DNA of 64,000 nt from an uncultured Blautia sp. (GTDB lineage Bacteria; Bacillota; Clostridia; Lachnospirales; Lachnospiraceae). Below, one piece after another: positions 40,077-48,203 of the stretch. The stretch covers positions 1-64,000 of the forward strand of contig UQLX01000011.1 of the NCBI GenBank assembly GCA_900541985.1. Direction: 5' to 3'. Under the pieces are notes generated by a model that ran no database searches, was not told where the DNA came from, and was given only the letters and a program-made list of their open reading frames with translations. Both the position numbers and the translations under genes were made by a program. The first letter of the stretch is position 1. The number at the start of each line of letters is the position of its first letter.

Positions 40077-40942
40077 ATGGATTATTTAAAACGCTACAAA
40101 AAAATGATTTCTCTTCGTGGTCTTACCGACCATACAATGAAATCTTACCAGACTTATATTTCTGCTTATCTCGATTATGTCGAGAATACCCTTCACAAAA
40201 CGCCTTCACAGGTCTCTTACAAAGATCAGCGACGGTTTCTTGAGGTCCTTCAAAAGGAACGGAATCTTTCTGACCGTACGATCAATGTTGCCATTTCCCA
40301 ACTGCGTTTTTTCACTCTTTACGTTCTTCATAAGCCCTGGGTTGACACACAGCTTCCTATGCGGAAATTTGATACCTATCTGCCATTTGTCCCTACAAAA
40401 GAAGAGGCCAGAATCTTTATCTCTACCATGACAGATCTAAAACCGAAAGCTATGGTTGCCCTCATGTATTCTTCCGGTCTTCGCATTGGTGAAGTCTGCA
40501 GTCTCCGTTATGAAGACATTCAACGGAAAAATATGCGCATCCACATCACTCATGGTAAAAACCGCTCTGATCGCATGCCATCCTTTCCAAACAGGCGCTT
40601 GACATTCTTACCGAATACTGGTTTTCCTGCGGAAGACCTACTGGCTGCCTTTTTCCAAAACAGAGAGATTCTTCAAAACCCATTGACACCTTTTATCTCT
40701 CCAGACATATCGCAGAACACGAGGCAGAACTCGGATGGCCAAAACGCATTACCTGTCATTCTTTCCGGCATGCTTTTGGAACTCATCCCTACGAAAATGG
40801 TGTTGATCTTATGACCATAAAAACATTGCTTGGCCATAAATCTCTGGAATCCACAACCATCTATGTCCATCTGGCTGTCAGCGGCAAACATACTGCAGCC
40901 GGCCCATTTGATAGTTTGATGGATGGTGATTGTCATGAATGA
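40077..40942 (+). pseudogene. Tyrosine recombinase of the IS91-like element, frameshifted
   Basis: The start at 40077 has AGGAGG upstream. An N-terminal core-binding domain is followed by the first catalytic Arg in GLRIGE. Near 40575 the frame breaks: a single missing base turns the expected RYAILSKQALDIL into another frame. The correct frame continues through HSFRHAFG (His and Arg), GHKSLE and the catalytic Tyr in TTIYVHL to a TGA at 40942. All catalytic residues survive in two frames, so the lesion is recent or is a sequencing error. The gene overlaps the start of the HUH transposase by 8 bases. Confidence 0.87.
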
Positions 40943-41895
40943 TTTAAAAATCCAGCAGGTCTGGAATTACTCCTATGCAGATTTTTCGAAACATCATATA
41001 CAGTCCCAAGAGCAGTTGGAAACTTTGCATGCCATACTAAACTGTAAAACCGGCATTTTAGGTGCAACAATCAGTCAGTGTGCCGATTGCGGTCATATCG
41101 TATACCATAACAATTCCTGCCGCAACCGGGACTGTCCGAACTGTCAGGCTGTCAAAAAAGAACTCTGGGTTGATAAACGCAGAGCCGAAGTCATTGACTC
41201 GCCGTATTTTCATGTGGTCTTTACGATTCCTCATGAATTAAATCCGCTTCCCTATCACAATCAGAAGCTTTTATACGGTCTCCTTCACAGATGCTCCGCC
41301 GAGACACTTTTGGAATTGTCTGCCGACAAAAAATATCTCGGAGCAACACCCGGGATTATTCAGGTTCTCCACACCTGGAACCAGACACTTGATTATCATG
41401 TACATATGCACTGCATCGTATCCGGTGGCGGCATCACACTGGATGGGAAGATCCGTAAATCAAAAGGAAAGTTTTTTGTCCCCGTGTTTGTGTTACGGGA
41501 TAAATTTAAGGGAAAATTCCTATACCATTTGAATGTCCTGTACCAGTCAGGTGTTCTGAAAGTACCCATTTCTTTCTACAAGCAGGAAACCAAGTGATCC
41601 TCGTCGTACGATTACCCTCAGTAATGAGGAGTTTATCAGGCGCTTCCTTATGCATGTGCTTCCAACCGGTTTCCAGAAAGTCCGTTATTACGGCTTTCTT
41701 AACAATCGCATGAAATCCAAAAATCTGAAGCTTATTTTTAAACTCCAGGGATACCAGAAGTTTAAGCAGCGGTATGCCGGGCTCGGAATGAGGGAGTTGC
41801 TTAAACAAATCTGGAAAAAAGACATTTGCTGCTGTCCACAGTGCGGACATTCCACCATGAGGTTACTCGGAAGAATACATGGTGCATTTGGATAA
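40935..41895 (+). pseudogene. IS91 family HUH transposase, internal deletion
   Basis: The ATG at 40935 starts a protein with the N-terminal zinc-binding region (CADCGH and NSCRNRDCPNC) and the metal-binding HUH motif YHVHMHC around residues 154-160. The reading frame ends at 41597. The C-terminal part resumes in another frame at about 41575 (KPSDPRRTITLSNEEF) and ends at 41895, including a late CCPQCGH motif. The region between, which in the family carries the catalytic tyrosines, is missing (roughly 60 codons). It cannot catalyse rolling-circle transposition. Confidence 0.87.
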
Positions 41896-42467
41896 CGGCC
41901 TTTTGACCATACCGTTTTTAAAGCCTGCACTGTTGGAGGCTTGTTTCGCATACACATTTTTCAATATAGGACAACAACAAGGGCTTCCATTCTATGATTT
42001 TGCAGGGGTTCTACATTTTTGAGGCCCAATAGAATAAATGCAATCCCCATATACACTATGGCTACACGTCCGCGAATTGGTACAATTGGAAAGAATCACA
42101 TTCAGAGCAGATTTACTCAGTGAAAAAATCTGCTCTTCTTACTGCTCTGGATCTGATACTTTCCTAATGAATTATATCATAATCCTTTTCCCGCCTACAA
42201 CCTTTGTGTCTTCATAAGAACAAAAAAAGCCCTGAAAAAGGGCTTTATAAACGAGGAGTGCCCCGGCAGTGGTTTACCGGGGCAATTATTATGAAAAAAT
42301 TTATGTGTAATGAAGAACATTACAACGTCATAACTTTGTTCTTTCGAACTATTATTATAATAGCAATCAATTATGAACATATTATGAACAAAGAATGAAT
42401 CTTTCGTGTATTTGCACAATATTTTTTCTTATAATTTCCTCTTTTTTATAAATTTTCTACATACACT
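41896..42467. other. Gene-free stretch: IS91 right end, hairpins, paired-hairpin element
   Basis: No supported coding region is present. It holds the probable right end of the IS91-like element (to about 42100) and a hairpin at 42104-42114/42126-42136. A two-hairpin element follows at 42222-42284. A possible 35-codon frame on the plus strand after the second hairpin lacks a good ribosome site and is not called. Confidence 0.6.
42222..42284 (-). ncRNA. Two-hairpin element ending in a terminator (possible small RNA 3' end or repeat)
   Basis: On the minus strand an 8-bp GC-rich hairpin (42277-42284 with 42259-42266) is followed after a short spacer by a second hairpin (42240-42246 with 42226-42232) and a run of T. 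This is the form of a small-RNA 3' end or a mobile hairpin repeat. No coding gene ends directly before it. Confidence 0.45.
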
Positions 42468-42929
42468 TTAGTTAAAAATACTTTTCACCATATCAACCAG
42501 TTTTCCGAAAACCCCCTTTACATCATCTTTGGTAATACCAAGGCTGTCCAGCTTATCATATACCTTGTTTACCTGAGTCCTCAGTTCCTCTTCATTGATA
42601 TCAATATTTTTGAATTTATTATACAGACTTACCAGTGTGCTTCTGTCTGAATCAGAAAGAGTGAAGCCCGCCGCCTGTGCTGCTGTATCAATTGCAGCGG
42701 AAAGCTCTTCATCAGAAACGTCTGCCTGTCCGATGGTATCCTTGACTGCTACGATCACATCAACCACATTGTCCGGGTCTGAGAGAAACTCATCTACTCC
42801 GGTCTGCTCCAGAAGCTCTACTGCCTGATCTACCATCGCATCTGTAGACTGATCCGCATAGACAGCTGCCGGTGCAGTACATGTAAGCATACCTGCAAGG
42901 ATCAGTGCGCTGAATTTTTTTATTTTCAT
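42468..42929 (-). CDS. Secreted DUF1002-like protein
   Basis: This 153-residue protein has an N-terminal signal peptide (MKIKK start, hydrophobic core, cleavage near VYADQ). The remainder is helical and acidic, made of two similar segments; the pattern with SDEELSAAIDTAAQAAGF resembles the helical part of DUF1002 proteins. The function is unknown. The start at 42929 has GGAGG 8 bp upstream; an in-frame ATG five codons earlier overlaps that site. It stands alone between the hairpin element and rsmA. Confidence 0.8.
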   Translation of the reverse strand: MKIKKFSALILAGMLTCTAPAAVYADQSTDAMVDQAVELLEQTGVDEFLSDPDNVVDVIVAVKDTIGQADVSDEELSAAIDTAAQAAGFTLSDSDRSTLVSLYNKFKNIDINEEELRTQVNKVYDKLDSLGITKDDVKGVFGKLVDMVKSIFN

Positions 42930-43286
42930 TTCTTTTACCTCCATTTTTTCATGAAACCTGTTTGTATCATCTGTTTTCTGTTAAAAAACGTCTCTTTTTT
43001 AACAGCTCACATTATAGCACACTTCTCATGTACTGCTGTAAAATTTTTGTTAACATTCAAACCCAGCCTCCCTCTGGCTGCTCTTTCAGACTCTCATTCA
43101 TAAATCTTTTGATATTCGTTCATTATTTTTTCATAACTTAAACATGAAACCATCATATTTTCCGGATATACTATTACCATAAAAATAATACAGCCAACAT
43201 TATTTTTATAATTTTCTTTTTCATATGTTGATTACCCTTCGCGGGTGATCAACTCTCCTTCCTTTTAAATTTAATAAATCTTAACA
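42930..43286. other. Gene-free stretch with three hairpins
   Basis: No coding region is supported. The stretch holds the leader of the secreted-protein gene, an 11-bp AT-rich hairpin (ATAAAAATAAT/ATTATTTTTAT, about 43178-43209), and an 11-bp hairpin with a TTCGC loop (43227-43237 with 43243-43253). A weaker CAGCC/GGCTG hairpin lies near 43070. Whether they belong to a small RNA or to decayed sequence cannot be told. Confidence 0.5.
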
Positions 43287-43323
43287 GTAAAAAGCATCCG
43301 ACCAGCCACCGGATGCTTTTTAC
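43287..43323 (-). terminator. Terminator of rsmA
   Basis: A perfect 14-bp inverted repeat (43287-43300 with 43310-43323) with a 9-nt loop lies 8 bp after the rsmA stop codon. It is flanked by A and T tracts. Confidence 0.92.
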
Positions 43324-43331
43324 ATTTTCTT

Positions 43332-44207
43332 TTATTTTTTCATTTCTGAGAACGCGTTGGAAAGTGCTGCAAACTGCTCTAAAGTAAGAGCCTCCCCTCT
43401 GATATTCAGAGGAAGACCACAGTCTGCGATCGCCTTTTCAATCTGTTCCTTTGTATAATTTAATTCTTGAGAATTTTTAAGCCCGTTTGCCATAGTCTTT
43501 CTTCTCTGATTAAAAGAAGCCCGGATCAGACGGAACATCAATTTTTCATCCTGAACCTGAACCGGCGGTGTCTGATGCCGTCTCAGCCGAATGACTGCAC
43601 TTCCCACCTTAGGCCTTGGCATAAAACAGTTCGGCGGAACATTTGCAACGATTTCCGGATCTGCATAATACTGGACTGCCAGCGAGAGCGCCCCGTAATC
43701 CTTAGATCCCGGACCTGTCTGCATTCTGTCCGCAACTTCCTTCTGTACCATGACGGTAATGGATTCCACCGGAACCTGACTCTCAAAAAGCCCCATAATG
43801 ATAGGAGTCGTAATATAATACGGCAAATTGGCAACTACCTTAATTGGCTTTCCATTATTTTTTTCTTCTGCAATCTTCCGGATATCAGTCTTCAGAATAT
43901 CGCCATGGATCACGGTTACGTTGTTCCACTCTTTCAGCGTATCCTGAAGAATGGGAATCAACGCATCATCGATTTCCACTGCAGTAACCTCTCTGGCAGA
44001 ATCGGCCAGATATTGTGTCATGGTTCCGATGCCGGGACCAATCTCCAGAACAAAATCATCTTTTGTGATCTCAGATTCTCTTATGATTTTTTCCAGAACA
44101 TGGGTATCGATCAAAAAATTCTGACCAAACCTTTTCTGAAAAACAAATCCATACTTCTGAAGAACTTCAACGGTATATTTGGGATTTCCAAGATAAGGTC
44201 TGGTCAT
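43332..44207 (-). CDS. rsmA: 16S rRNA dimethyladenosine transferase (A1518/A1519)
   Basis: This 291-residue KsgA/RsmA dimethylates two adjacent adenines in the helix-45 loop of 16S rRNA late in 30S assembly. It has FGQNFLID at the N terminus, the SAM site EIGPGIGTMT, and the catalytic NLPYYITTPI motif. The C-terminal domain with the FNQRRKT stretch is intact. AAAGGAAG precedes the ATG. It follows the large TPR/ATPase gene after about 30 bp, likely in one operon. Confidence 0.97.
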   Translation of the reverse strand: MTRPYLGNPKYTVEVLQKYGFVFQKRFGQNFLIDTHVLEKIIRESEITKDDFVLEIGPGIGTMTQYLADSAREVTAVEIDDALIPILQDTLKEWNNVTVIHGDILKTDIRKIAEEKNNGKPIKVVANLPYYITTPIIMGLFESQVPVESITVMVQKEVADRMQTGPGSKDYGALSLAVQYYADPEIVANVPPNCFMPRPKVGSAVIRLRRHQTPPVQVQDEKLMFRLIRASFNQRRKTMANGLKNSQELNYTKEQIEKAIADCGLPLNIRGEALTLEQFAALSNAFSEMKK

Positions 44208-44237
44208 AATCTTTACTTCCTTTTTCGTTATTTATTT

Positions 44238-46817
44238 TTAATTAAAGTCTTTCTCATAAAGAACGATATACCCGTCAACATCGGTTCTCTTTTTGGAAAT
44301 GTTTCTGCTCAGCTTGCGGATACCTCCGGTAGATCTGGAAATCGCATTGTCAATGATTTCCTTCACAGCTCCCACATTCATAGGCTGATCGTCTTTCTGA
44401 TTGACACTGATCAGATTATAAAGAGCAAGCATAGCTCTGGAATCAATGGTGTATCCTCTTTCTCTTGTATAAATCATTGCAAAATTTACAAGCTCATCAT
44501 TGGTGAACACAGGAATATTGATCATGGACGTAAACCTGGTTGTGAATTTCGGGAATCTGGCCATCAGCTTACGCATGCCGATCTTTTCATCCTCAAGGAT
44601 CACGATCATTCCGTCCGTCCGGGAATCCATCGCTTTTCCAAGCTGATTTACTGTCTCTTTTTTCAGCTTATTGGCATTTTCGATTACAAGGAAACCACCT
44701 GCCATTTTTTTCACAATAGCAGGAATGTTCTTGCCATTGATCTGCTCTGCAAATACATAGGCCACCTTTGCAGCCTCAAGATTGAGTTCCTTGCAGATTG
44801 CCGGAATAAGACCTGAGATCAGTCTTGTTTTTCCGGTCTCGTGTCCTCCCATGACAATGATATTTCCTGTTTTTGAAGTTTCATCAGCTGCTGCAAGCTG
44901 AACATCACAGAGTGTATCGATCAGCTGTTCTCTCAGCCCGGGAACCTTTGCAAAGTATGTGAACAGTTTTTTCTCGTAATCTGTCAGAACCTTCTGTCTT
45001 GGAATAATATCCATGGCTTCCTGAGGACGGATCGAATCCACAAAGCGTTCCAGCTCTTCTGCCTCACTCAGATGCGTTTTCTTTCTTCTGCGGGGTTCTG
45101 CTTTCTTTACCGGCTCCTCTTTAAATACTGTTTTTCTGGAAGGATCCGGTTTTTTGATCTGAGCGTTTCTTCTCTCCGGAAGAGGTCTTTTGCTTACAAC
45201 GGGAAGCTCTTCAAATTCCTCTTCCTCGTCTTCATAAAAATCACCTTCCTCATCCTCGTAGAAGTCATCCTCTTCATCCGGATCTTCTTCGTCAAAATCA
45301 TCCTCGTCAGACTCTTCCTCGTCCCCGTAGAAGTCATCTTCTTCATCTATATCATCTTCATAGAAATCATCTTCCTCATCCTCAAAGGAGTCATATTCCT
45401 CCTCATCCTGGAAGTCATCCTCAGAATCATCTTCGTTTTCGTAAAAATCATCTTCTTCAAGTTCGTCATCCTCGAAGGAATCTTCACCGCGGATCTCATC
45501 CCCGTCTCTTCCCGCCCTGCCGGAAGGACCGTTCATAAATTCATCCTCCGCACTCTGCAGATCTTCCTCAGACATGTAATCTTCGTCCTCTTCCTGCAAA
45601 GTGTTCTGATTATTCTTAACTTCTTCCTTGGGAATTTCGATTCCCTGTGCAGAAGCAGCAGAAAGGATCATATCCTCCAGATTGAAGTCAAAATCATCTC
45701 CTTCTTCGGAGGAAGCTTCCTCTTCTTCCGGAATACCGATCTCCGGGGCTTCCGGAATCTGGATTTCTGAAGGATCTTCTGTATCTGAAGCCTCTGTTTC
45801 CACAGCCTCTTCTGCCGGCTCCTCAGCTGCGGCAATTTCATCTGTTATCTTCTCTTCAGTTGTTTCCTCAGAGAAAACAGGCTCCTCCTCCAGCTCCGGA
45901 ACGTCCTTATTTTCTTCTTCGGCAGAAAGATCTCTGAGCATTTCATCCTGAATCTTATCTTCCGGAATTTCTTCCTCTTCCTGTGTCAGTTCATCCTCTG
46001 CATCTTTCTTCTTTCCGTTAAAGATATCACGGATGCCCTTGGAAATTTTTTCCTGAAGGCTCTCTGCACTGTTTACATCTCTTTCGTCAATACGAACCGT
46101 CTCTATGACCGGATCATCTTCATCTGCAGCAATATCATATTTCATTACATCCTGCGGTTCTGTTCCCCCTGTCTGAACAGCCTGATCCACCGTTGTCAGA
46201 TTCGGTACAAATTTCTGTTCGTACTTCTCTTTTTCGGCTCCGGTCAGCTGTCCCATACGATTTTTGAGATCCATCGCTTTCAGAACATAACGTCCTTCAC
46301 TGAACCAGATGATAATGTCATTACAAAGATCCATACATTTCCGGGTTTCGCCCTTCTGGTAATACAGTTTTGCCAGTTCATAGGACCAGCGTTCTGTAAA
46401 CTCCTTTTCTTTATAATCCTCAAGGATTCTGATCTGCTCCTCGATCGATGCATTTTCTGCTTTGCTGATCTTGTATCTCAGAATATACTGGGTGCTGTCA
46501 TTAGGAGCAACCTCAAGATATTCCTCGTAAAATTCTTCCGCTTCCTGAACATCCTTCATCTTCAGGGAAACCTCTATCAGCCTGTACAGGATATTTTTTC
46601 CGATAGGGGCGCGGTGATATGCCAGAAGAAAAATTTCCTTACTTTCCGCATATCTCTTATTGGCAGCATAGATCTCACCTACAACACAAAGCGTATGGAC
46701 ATTCTTAACTCTTCTCCAGTCAATACTGTCCACAACTTCCATTGCCTCCTTGTACTGTTTCTCATCCACAAGGTGGTTGATCTGATTTAATTTTATCCGA
46801 AATTCCTCTTTATCCAA
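44238..46817 (-). CDS. TPR - acidic repeat - AAA-like ATPase protein of unknown function
   Basis: This 859-residue protein has three parts. Residues 1-205 are helical TPR-like repeats. Residues 220-540 are extremely acidic and low in complexity, with a repeated DDFYE unit between 455 and 530. A basic linker (540-585) follows, then an ATPase domain with Walker A GGHETGKT (657-664). The Walker B strand reads FLVIEN (709-714), with Glu in place of the usual Asp. Sensor-like ILED (740-743) and Arg-rich RFPKFTTRF resemble CbbX/SpoVK-type AAA proteins. The start is TTG with GGTGA upstream. It lies between recF and rsmA. The function is unknown. Confidence 0.82.
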   Translation of the reverse strand: MDKEEFRIKLNQINHLVDEKQYKEAMEVVDSIDWRRVKNVHTLCVVGEIYAANKRYAESKEIFLLAYHRAPIGKNILYRLIEVSLKMKDVQEAEEFYEEYLEVAPNDSTQYILRYKISKAENASIEEQIRILEDYKEKEFTERWSYELAKLYYQKGETRKCMDLCNDIIIWFSEGRYVLKAMDLKNRMGQLTGAEKEKYEQKFVPNLTTVDQAVQTGGTEPQDVMKYDIAADEDDPVIETVRIDERDVNSAESLQEKISKGIRDIFNGKKKDAEDELTQEEEEIPEDKIQDEMLRDLSAEEENKDVPELEEEPVFSEETTEEKITDEIAAAEEPAEEAVETEASDTEDPSEIQIPEAPEIGIPEEEEASSEEGDDFDFNLEDMILSAASAQGIEIPKEEVKNNQNTLQEEDEDYMSEEDLQSAEDEFMNGPSGRAGRDGDEIRGEDSFEDDELEEDDFYENEDDSEDDFQDEEEYDSFEDEEDDFYEDDIDEEDDFYGDEEESDEDDFDEEDPDEEDDFYEDEEGDFYEDEEEEFEELPVVSKRPLPERRNAQIKKPDPSRKTVFKEEPVKKAEPRRRKKTHLSEAEELERFVDSIRPQEAMDIIPRQKVLTDYEKKLFTYFAKVPGLREQLIDTLCDVQLAAADETSKTGNIIVMGGHETGKTRLISGLIPAICKELNLEAAKVAYVFAEQINGKNIPAIVKKMAGGFLVIENANKLKKETVNQLGKAMDSRTDGMIVILEDEKIGMRKLMARFPKFTTRFTSMINIPVFTNDELVNFAMIYTRERGYTIDSRAMLALYNLISVNQKDDQPMNVGAVKEIIDNAISRSTGGIRKLSRNISKKRTDVDGYIVLYEKDFN

Positions 46818-46874
46818 TATATATTCACCAACTTTCCATAATTAAAAATAGTTTAACATATGCCATTATCCTTG

Positions 46875-47981
46875 TCAAAGGTAACTGTGACCAGAATGTA
46901 CCGGATTGAACACCTGACCCTTTACCACCCGGAACACCCTGTTAATGTGAAACTGATGACTTACAAAATCGTCCAGTCCGGTACAGGTGATCATCGTCTG
47001 TATATCGTGGATACTGTCCAGAAGATAGGTCTGTCTGTTGCTGTCCAGCTCTGACAGTACATCATCCAGAAGAAGCACCGGCGTATCCTTGATCTTTTTC
47101 TTTACCAGATAGATCTCTGAAAGTTTCAAAGACAACGCTGCAGTCCTCTGCTGCCCCTGAGATCCGTATTTTCGGATATCAATCCCGTTTACCATAAAAC
47201 AGAGATCGTCCCTGTGGGGTCCTGCAGATGTCATTTTCATACGAATATCTCTGTCTCTGTTTTTCCTGAGACATGTTTCAAAGTGATCTGCTTCTGCACT
47301 TGGCTCATAGATGACATCCAGAATTTCCTCTCCGCCTGTGAGATTTTTGTGTATTCCATGAATGACCTGATTCAGCTCTTCAACAAATTCCGTCCTTTTT
47401 TCAATGATCTTTCTTCCATACTGTGCCATCTGGATATCCCAGATATCCAGAGTATCTTTCAGGGACGGATTCAGGGAAAGATCTTTCAGAAGTTTGTTTC
47501 GCTGGTTTACAATATGATTGTAGCCTGCAAGATCTGAAAGGTAGATCTGATCCAGCTGACACAGCTCCAGATCCAGAAATCTTCTTCTCTCTCCCGGTCC
47601 GTTCTTGATGATATTAAGGTCTTCCGGTGAAAAAAAGACAAGATTGACAATACCAAAAAGTTCTCTTGCCTTTTTTACAGGAAGTCCATTTACAGCAGCT
47701 CCCTTTGCCCTGTTTTTTCTGAGATGCATATCCAGCTTATAGGAAAGTCCGTCTTTTTTTACCATCATCCGGATATGAGCCTCTTCCTGACCAAACCTTA
47801 TGGTCTCCCGATCCTTACTTCCCTTATGAGATTTCGTGGTACCGCAGAGATAGGCTGCTTCCAGAATATTGGTCTTCCCCTGAGCATTGTCACCAAAAAA
47901 AATATTCGTTCCCTGATCCAGCTCTAGCTCAAGATTTTTATAATTTCTGAAATTTTTTAACTGTATGGACTCTATATACAT
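46875..47981 (-). CDS. recF: DNA replication and repair protein RecF
   Basis: This 368-residue SMC-like ATPase helps load RecA at single-strand gaps. It has Walker A GDNAQGKTN near residue 30, the signature region KYGSQGQQRTAAL, and Walker B PVLLLDDVLSELD. Its start lies 3 bp after the yaaA stop. It is part of the dnaA-dnaN-yaaA-recF run. The C-terminal tail after the last conserved segment (RVFRVVKGQV) is slightly extended. Confidence 0.97.
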   Translation of the reverse strand: MYIESIQLKNFRNYKNLELELDQGTNIFFGDNAQGKTNILEAAYLCGTTKSHKGSKDRETIRFGQEEAHIRMMVKKDGLSYKLDMHLRKNRAKGAAVNGLPVKKARELFGIVNLVFFSPEDLNIIKNGPGERRRFLDLELCQLDQIYLSDLAGYNHIVNQRNKLLKDLSLNPSLKDTLDIWDIQMAQYGRKIIEKRTEFVEELNQVIHGIHKNLTGGEEILDVIYEPSAEADHFETCLRKNRDRDIRMKMTSAGPHRDDLCFMVNGIDIRKYGSQGQQRTAALSLKLSEIYLVKKKIKDTPVLLLDDVLSELDSNRQTYLLDSIHDIQTMITCTGLDDFVSHQFHINRVFRVVKGQVFNPVHSGHSYL

Positions 47982-47984
47982 AAT

Positions 47985-48191
47985 TTACCTGATTACTTTA
48001 ATCTCATTTCCATCGAAGGAAATTACGTCTCCTTCATAAACCTTTCTTCCACGACGTTCATCCACCTCGCCGTTTACTCTGACAAGTCCGTCCTGGATCA
48101 CAAACTTTGCCTCAACACCGTCTTCTACCACTCCGGCAAGTTTCAAAGCCTGTCCCAGTTTGATAAATTCATCTCTGATCCTGATCTCCAA
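47985..48191 (-). CDS. yaaA: S4-domain RNA-binding protein YaaA
   Basis: This 68-residue protein is a single S4 domain (IKLGQALKLAGVVEDG, RVNGEVDERRG). The family sits between dnaN and recF in most Firmicutes and binds RNA, possibly ribosomal. It starts 12 bp after dnaN and ends 3 bp before recF, so the three genes are probably one transcript. Confidence 0.93.
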   Translation of the reverse strand: MEIRIRDEFIKLGQALKLAGVVEDGVEAKFVIQDGLVRVNGEVDERRGRKVYEGDVISFDGNEIKVIR

Positions 48192-48203
48192 AGTTATTTC
48201 CTC

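Larger units (their letters stand above)
39830..42100 (+). mobile_element. IS91-like element remnant (approximate ends)
   Basis: The element contains a tyrosine recombinase gene followed by an overlapping HUH transposase gene, the layout of IS91-like elements with an accessory recombinase. The left side begins with compact inverted repeats at about 39833-39852 (GTCGC/GCGAC and GCTAG/CTAGC). The right side ends near small hairpins at about 42048-42095 (CCATA/TATGG and AATTG/CAATT). Both genes are broken. The stretch 39772-40076 holds only the left end, and 41896-42100 only the right end. Exact ends need comparison with intact copies. Confidence 0.7.

Noticed and set aside
42294..42398. Possible 35-codon membrane peptide on the plus strand (start MKKFMCNEEH)
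   Set aside because: It has a hydrophobic stretch, but no convincing ribosome site and no known family; it lies right after the two-hairpin element. Conservation would be needed to call it.
42195..42419. Minus-strand frame of 74 codons over the hairpin element
   Set aside because: It reads through both hairpins and the terminator, has no ribosome site and looks like a chance frame over structured DNA.
43467..44816. Plus-strand frame of 449 codons spanning rsmA and the next gene
   Set aside because: It lies antisense to two supported genes, has no ribosome site and no domain features.
45225..45490. Short direct repeats considered as a CRISPR array
   Set aside because: Units are irregular, in frame and code for DDFYE repeats; no constant repeat-spacer layout and no cas genes are present.
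45072..45770. Plus-strand Phe/Ile/Leu-rich frame resembling a membrane protein
   Set aside because: It is the complement of the acidic GAA/GAT repeat tract, which always yields hydrophobic codons on the other strand.
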